From assembly GCA_946408865.1 (NCBI GenBank), contig CAMJTZ010000058.1, forward strand, positions 1 to 10,110: a DNA stretch of 10,110 nucleotides, given 5' to 3'. The translations under genes were made by a program, and so were the position numbers. The notes under the pieces were generated by a model, which was not told the DNA's origin, did no database searches, and saw nothing but the letters and a program-made list of their open reading frames with translations. Shown in pieces: positions 7,349-10,110 of this stretch (within the stretch, counting starts at the first letter, position 1; every line of letters begins with the position of its first letter). The stretch comes from an uncultured Clostridia bacterium (lineage in GTDB: Bacteria > Bacillota_A > Clostridia > Christensenellales > Aristaeellaceae).

Positions 7349-8566
7349 TCAGTTCCTCCCGGTCAGTTTGTTTCCCGTTGCGTCAAACCGCTGAATTTCC
7401 TTCAGCCGCCCGGTTTCGTCATATTCATATCTCTCTTCGCAGATGCCGTTTGTGTTGTTGTTTACCGGCTGTCCGCTGATATCCAGAAGCTTCCTGCTGA
7501 TCAGCTGTCCCTGTTCGTTCCGGGTTTCCAGGATCGCCGAGTACCCTTGTTTGCAGGTTGTTTTGTTTCCGTTCCCGTCGCGGTACTGCGTCATTTCAAG
7601 ATTTCCGTTGTTGTCGTAGGAGTAGGATACGGTGACATATCCGCCGGAAGCGGCAACCGGTTCGCCTTCATCGTCCAGAAAGGTCTCTTCCGTCACCTTT
7701 TCTCCCTTCATAACCCGCCGCACGCTGACGGCTTCCCCGTCAAACGGAATTCTGTTCCCGGCGGTGTCGAAGCGTGTCACGGTAACTGAGCCGTCCCTGC
7801 CGTACCGGTATGTTTCCGCGGCGTATCCGCCCTGCTGTGTCACGTTTTCCTGCGCGTCAAAATATTCTGTCTTTAAGAGGCGCCCTTTGTCGTCCCGCTC
7901 CATCCTGCATACGGCCCATCCGTCCGGGCCGTTGGCCGGCGTTCCGTCCGCGTGTTCATACCAGGATCTGATGGGGGCGCCTGTTTTTTTCGCCAGCTGG
8001 ATTTCAAAGGATGCATATCCGGCGGGGATGTCCACCGGATTGCCTTTCGGATCCTTGTAAACCCGGCCGATAAAAGCATTGCCGCGGTGTTTTGTTTCCA
8101 TCTGGGCATATCCGAGCGAAGGCACCGTCACCGGCGTCTTTCCGTCCGCGCCGCAGTAGATCACCTCGCGCTCTTCCTTGGACGTAAAGTATTTATACAG
8201 CACTTTCGCGTAGCCCAGGCTGTTGACGGTCAGTTCCCCGTTTTTTCCGATATAGGAAACAGCGCTGATGTTGTTCCGGCCGTCTTTCGTGACAATCCGT
8301 CCGTAATAGCCGCCGCCCGTCTGAAACGGTTCGCCGTCCGCGTCGAAGTATTGTTCTGTTGTGTCCTGTCCTTTGTATGTGTAGCGGATAACAGCATAGC
8401 CCTCCGGTCCCGGCGCAGCCGTCCCGTTTTCATCTTTCCATGTGATTTCTGTCACTCTGCCCCGGTTCTCGGTCTTCTCAGCTGTCACTTCGGCTGTACT
8501 TCCGGCAAAAGGAGTGAGCAGCAGTACTGCCACTGCCATTGCTGTCCAGCGTTTGATCCGTTTCAA
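7349..8566 (-). CDS. Secreted protein with about eleven 32-residue repeats, function unknown
   Basis: I do not recognise a named family. With the TTG start at 8566 the product is 405 residues. It begins with a clear signal peptide: basic KRIKR, then TAMAVAVLLLTPFAGSTA, with cleavage near residue 26-30. The rest is an imperfect repeat landmarked by Gly-Tyr at about 56, 86, 118, 152, 183, 216 (GW), 247, 309 and 341, plus degenerate units at about 277 and 374; spacing is 30-34 residues. The unit reads roughly GYA-x3-Y-x-Y-x-GxL-x3-YFDAxGxPV, recalling RHS/YD-type beta repeats but longer. There is no visible anchor, transmembrane helix or enzymatic motif. I chose the TTG because AGGTGAT sits just before it and the signal peptide then starts MKRIKRW. 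GTG 8575 is a second option. An upstream in-frame TTG at 8626 is excluded because it lies in the -35 box. It is first in the probable operon with glgB and GH31. Confidence 0.85.
   Translation of the reverse strand: MKRIKRWTAMAVAVLLLTPFAGSTAEVTAEKTENRGRVTEITWKDENGTAAPGPEGYAVIRYTYKGQDTTEQYFDADGEPFQTGGGYYGRIVTKDGRNNISAVSYIGKNGELTVNSLGYAKVLYKYFTSKEEREVIYCGADGKTPVTVPSLGYAQMETKHRGNAFIGRVYKDPKGNPVDIPAGYASFEIQLAKKTGAPIRSWYEHADGTPANGPDGWAVCRMERDDKGRLLKTEYFDAQENVTQQGGYAAETYRYGRDGSVTVTRFDTAGNRIPFDGEAVSVRRVMKGEKVTEETFLDDEGEPVAASGGYVTVSYSYDNNGNLEMTQYRDGNGNKTTCKQGYSAILETRNEQGQLISRKLLDISGQPVNNNTNGICEERYEYDETGRLKEIQRFDATGNKLTGRN
7355..7360 (-). promoter_or_regulatory. Ribosome binding site of glgB inside the upstream gene
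   Basis: GGGAGG on the minus strand lies 7 nt before ATG 7347 and within the last codons of the upstream repeat protein, whose stop is at 7351-7349. This is the arrangement of translational coupling. Confidence 0.75.
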
Positions 8567-8570
8567 GCGT

Positions 8571-8577
8571 ATCACCT
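8571..8577 (-). promoter_or_regulatory. Ribosome binding site supporting the TTG start at 8566
   Basis: AGGTGAT on the minus strand, with AGGTG 6 nt before TTG 8566. A second purine run (AAAGGA, near 8585) could serve GTG 8575 instead, adding three residues to the signal peptide. Confidence 0.55.
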
Positions 8578-8597
8578 GCTTTTTTCCTTTTCGATTG

Positions 8598-8626
8598 ATT
8601 ATATCAAAACCGCCCCGCAAAAACAA
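8598..8626 (-). promoter_or_regulatory. Promoter for the repeat protein-glgB-GH31 unit
   Basis: On the minus strand a perfect -10 hexamer TATAAT (8603-8598) is preceded by TTGTTT (8626-8621) at exactly 17 nt. The -35 matches only TTG of TTGACA. The start site should be near 8591, about 25 nt before the TTG codon. The 8627-8735 stretch upstream shows no gene and only a weak GGGA-CCGGA-TCCC hairpin followed by a T-rich run, so termination of the upstream gene is unclear. Confidence 0.65.
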
Positions 8627-8735
8627 CAGGGATCCGGTCCCTTCCCCGTATCCCCGTTGTGGTATCGTTTTTAGGATTGCGCCGTTTTTCCGGTTGTGCC
8701 TGCCGGCTGAGGATGGAAATTCCTCTGTTTTTCAG

Positions 8736-10110
8736 TCAGTATCCGATCCTGCTCAGCTTCACCCAGATCACCGGATGGATCTTCCCGTCTCTGAAGAACA
8801 TCCTGGTTTCATACGCGCGCAGTTCCGTAATCTCTCCATCCCGGATATCGGCCATTTCGTCTTCGGTGAAGCCTTCTCCGGCGAAGTCGTCCGGAATCAC
8901 GTCCAGCCCGCTGTTCAGGGCCAGCCGGGCATACCCGTTTCTGACGCCGATGCATTTCCATTCAAGGTCTTCCTTTGTGCCGTCGCCGTCGAAATCATAG
9001 TGGCCGTACTTGAAAAGTTTCCCCTCCGCCGGATGCGAAATCCGTACAATCTTTGCGCTGATCGTCACGCCGCCGCCGCGCTTCACAATGACCGTCCAGG
9101 TTCCGTCCCCGTTGTCGGTCAGTTCCGCGATTTCTCCCGCGTCTACGCCGCAGATCCTGTATCCTTTTTTTACGGTTACCGTTACACCGATCTCATCGTC
9201 TTCCCGGGCGAGCATCAGATCATTGTCCTCGTCATAGGTAACGCCGTCCAGGACAATACTGCCGTTCCTGTTGTCGTTTACCTTGATAATATACTGGATG
9301 AATGCGGCCAGTGCCTCGGTCGCTTCACCGCTCTCGTCTCCTTCCACCCGGAAGTACTCCCCGTCTGTCGGAACAATTTCATAAATCTTGAGTTCCGGAA
9401 CGCCGGAAAGGTCCGTTTCGCTGCCGTCGCCGGCGTCCTGTGCCAGATCTACAAGCAGCGGAATGCTGTCGTTGTTTGCGCTGAGTGTGCCTTCGATGAT
9501 CAGTTCGCCGGTGGCAGTCTCTGCGGTGGCAAGGATTTCAACAACGCCTTCCGGATCCTCTTCGCTTTCTTCCGTATCCGTGTCTTCTTCTTTTTCTTCG
9601 TCCTGTTCCTTGTCCCCGTCTTCAGCCGCTTCCCCGTCGTCTTCTTCTTTTTCTTCGTCCTGTTCCTTGTCCCCGTCTTCAGCCGCTTCCCCGTCGTCTT
9701 CTTCTTTTTTGCCGCTGGTCACATCGCCGGCAATCCGGATTTTCGCGTCTGAGCCCATCTCAATGGCGGAATCTTCTTCAGCTAAAACATTTCCGCCAAC
9801 ATAAATCTCTGTTTCACCGTAAGTGCTGATGGCTTCATCCTCGCTTGCGGTGACATTTCCGCCGATATGGATAATGGATTCGTCCGGAATGTGATTGATT
9901 TCTCCCTTCTCCGGATCATAATCATATTCAGGCCGCGCCTCAATACCCATACGTGCGGTAAGGTCCCCGCTGATCGAAACGCCTGACTTTTCGGAAACGG
10001 ATACGCCCGTTCCGTGAACGGCTGTCACGTCTCCTTCCACAGCAACCACAGCTGAATTCGCAATCCGGGTCCATTCTTCGGTCTCCGCATCATATACTGT
10101 GCTGTCAGAA
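8736..10110 (-). CDS. C-terminal 457 residues of an exported-type beta-solenoid repeat protein with acidic linker and DUF6273-like tail
   Basis: The frame is open from the right edge (last full codon 10107-10109) to the stop at 8736, so the N-terminus and any signal peptide are outside. GTG 10047-10049 is internal, as the frame continues upstream with ...EEWTRIANSAVVAVEG. The visible N-terminal ~125 residues carry beta-solenoid coils of ~22 residues (VEGDVTA, ISGDLTA, IGGNVTA, VGGNVLA, IAGDVTS). A ~60-residue Glu/Asp linker follows, containing two identical 19-residue units. Next comes a beta-rich part with ELKIYEIV, FIQYIIKVNDN and the block DNGDGTWTVIVKRGGGVTIS. The tail (WKCIGVRNGYARLALNSGLDV, GFTEDEMADI, HPVIWVKL) resembles the ends of DUF6273 domains with the middle missing; this is from memory of the family and moderately uncertain. 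Likely surface or extracellular; function unknown. Confidence 0.8.
   Translation of the reverse strand, partial: SDSTVYDAETEEWTRIANSAVVAVEGDVTAVHGTGVSVSEKSGVSISGDLTARMGIEARPEYDYDPEKGEINHIPDESIIHIGGNVTASEDEAISTYGETEIYVGGNVLAEEDSAIEMGSDAKIRIAGDVTSGKKEEDDGEAAEDGDKEQDEEKEEDDGEAAEDGDKEQDEEKEEDTDTEESEEDPEGVVEILATAETATGELIIEGTLSANNDSIPLLVDLAQDAGDGSETDLSGVPELKIYEIVPTDGEYFRVEGDESGEATEALAAFIQYIIKVNDNRNGSIVLDGVTYDEDNDLMLAREDDEIGVTVTVKKGYRICGVDAGEIAELTDNGDGTWTVIVKRGGGVTISAKIVRISHPAEGKLFKYGHYDFDGDGTKEDLEWKCIGVRNGYARLALNSGLDVIPDDFAGEGFTEDEMADIRDGEITELRAYETRMFFRDGKIHPVIWVKLSRIGY
9582..9710 (-). repeat. 57-bp exact tandem duplication plus partial third copy, encoding an acidic linker
   Basis: Positions 9582-9638 and 9639-9695 are identical 57-bp units. 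A third partial copy starts at 9696 and matches for 14 bases. Each unit encodes 19 residues (EEDDGEAAEDGDKEQDEEK in circular order) in frame. Complete identity at all codon positions indicates recent slippage or unequal crossover. Confidence 0.95.

Noticed and set aside
8627..8735. Terminator for the solenoid gene
   Set aside because: Only weak 4-bp hairpins (GAGG/CCTC, GGGA/TCCC) are visible, so I did not annotate one; read-through into the next unit is possible.
9582..9710. CRISPR-like array
   Set aside because: The copies are directly abutting with no spacers, are in frame, and encode an acidic linker.
8442..9752. 436-codon plus-strand open frame ending in Phe/Val-rich hydrophobic repeats that could look like membrane segments
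   Set aside because: The FFFFFVLFLVPVFSRFPV runs are the complement of the Glu/Asp-rich 57-bp repeat on the minus strand. The frame also crosses the 8598-8626 promoter and two genes.
1..10110. A novel defence, mobile or biosynthetic system
   Set aside because: I found no transposase, integrase, toxin-antitoxin, nuclease, reverse transcriptase or retron-like signals; the genes are housekeeping, alpha-glucan metabolism and two secreted repeat proteins.

Overview
The window is GC-rich bacterial DNA and every gene I can support lies on the minus strand, so transcription runs from high to low coordinates. The order rimP-nusA-rnpM(ylxR)-ylxQ-infB is the classical Bacillota nusA-infB operon. Together with AGGAGG-type ribosome binding sites, secreted low-complexity proteins and carbohydrate enzymes, it suggests a GC-rich Clostridia member, perhaps from gut or rumen. 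A Christensenellales/Aristaeellaceae-like lineage is my guess, not something the sequence proves.

Layout from right to left (5' to 3' on the minus strand): (1) 8736 to the right edge: the C-terminal part of a large exported-type protein with beta-solenoid repeats, a very acidic linker containing an exact 57-bp tandem duplication, and a short DUF6273-like tail. (2) 8564-8626: a short intergenic region with a perfect TATAAT -10 box. (3) 8566-7349: a secreted protein built from about eleven repeats of ~32 residues, beginning at TTG. (4) 7347-5320: a glycogen branching enzyme of the eukaryote-like GH13_8 type, translationally coupled to the previous gene. (5) 5276-3252: a cytosolic GH31 alpha-glycosidase, most like alpha-xylosidases. 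(6) 3251-3023: a busy intergenic region with a 15-bp-arm palindrome that looks like both the GH31 terminator and the core of a strong promoter, followed by a ~175-nt structured leader. (7) 3022 to the left edge: rimP, nusA, rnpM, ylxQ and the start of infB.

The left half is housekeeping: ribosome maturation, transcription elongation/termination, RNase P modulation, an L7Ae-type RNA binder and translation initiation factor 2. The right half pairs intracellular alpha-glucan enzymes with a secreted repeat protein on one probable transcript (8590 to ~3190). I see no transposon, phage, CRISPR, tRNA or rRNA gene, and no clear candidate for a new defence or biosynthetic system. The most interesting features are the compound palindrome/promoter and structured leader before rimP, the secreted repeat protein coupled to glgB, and the recent acidic repeat expansion.
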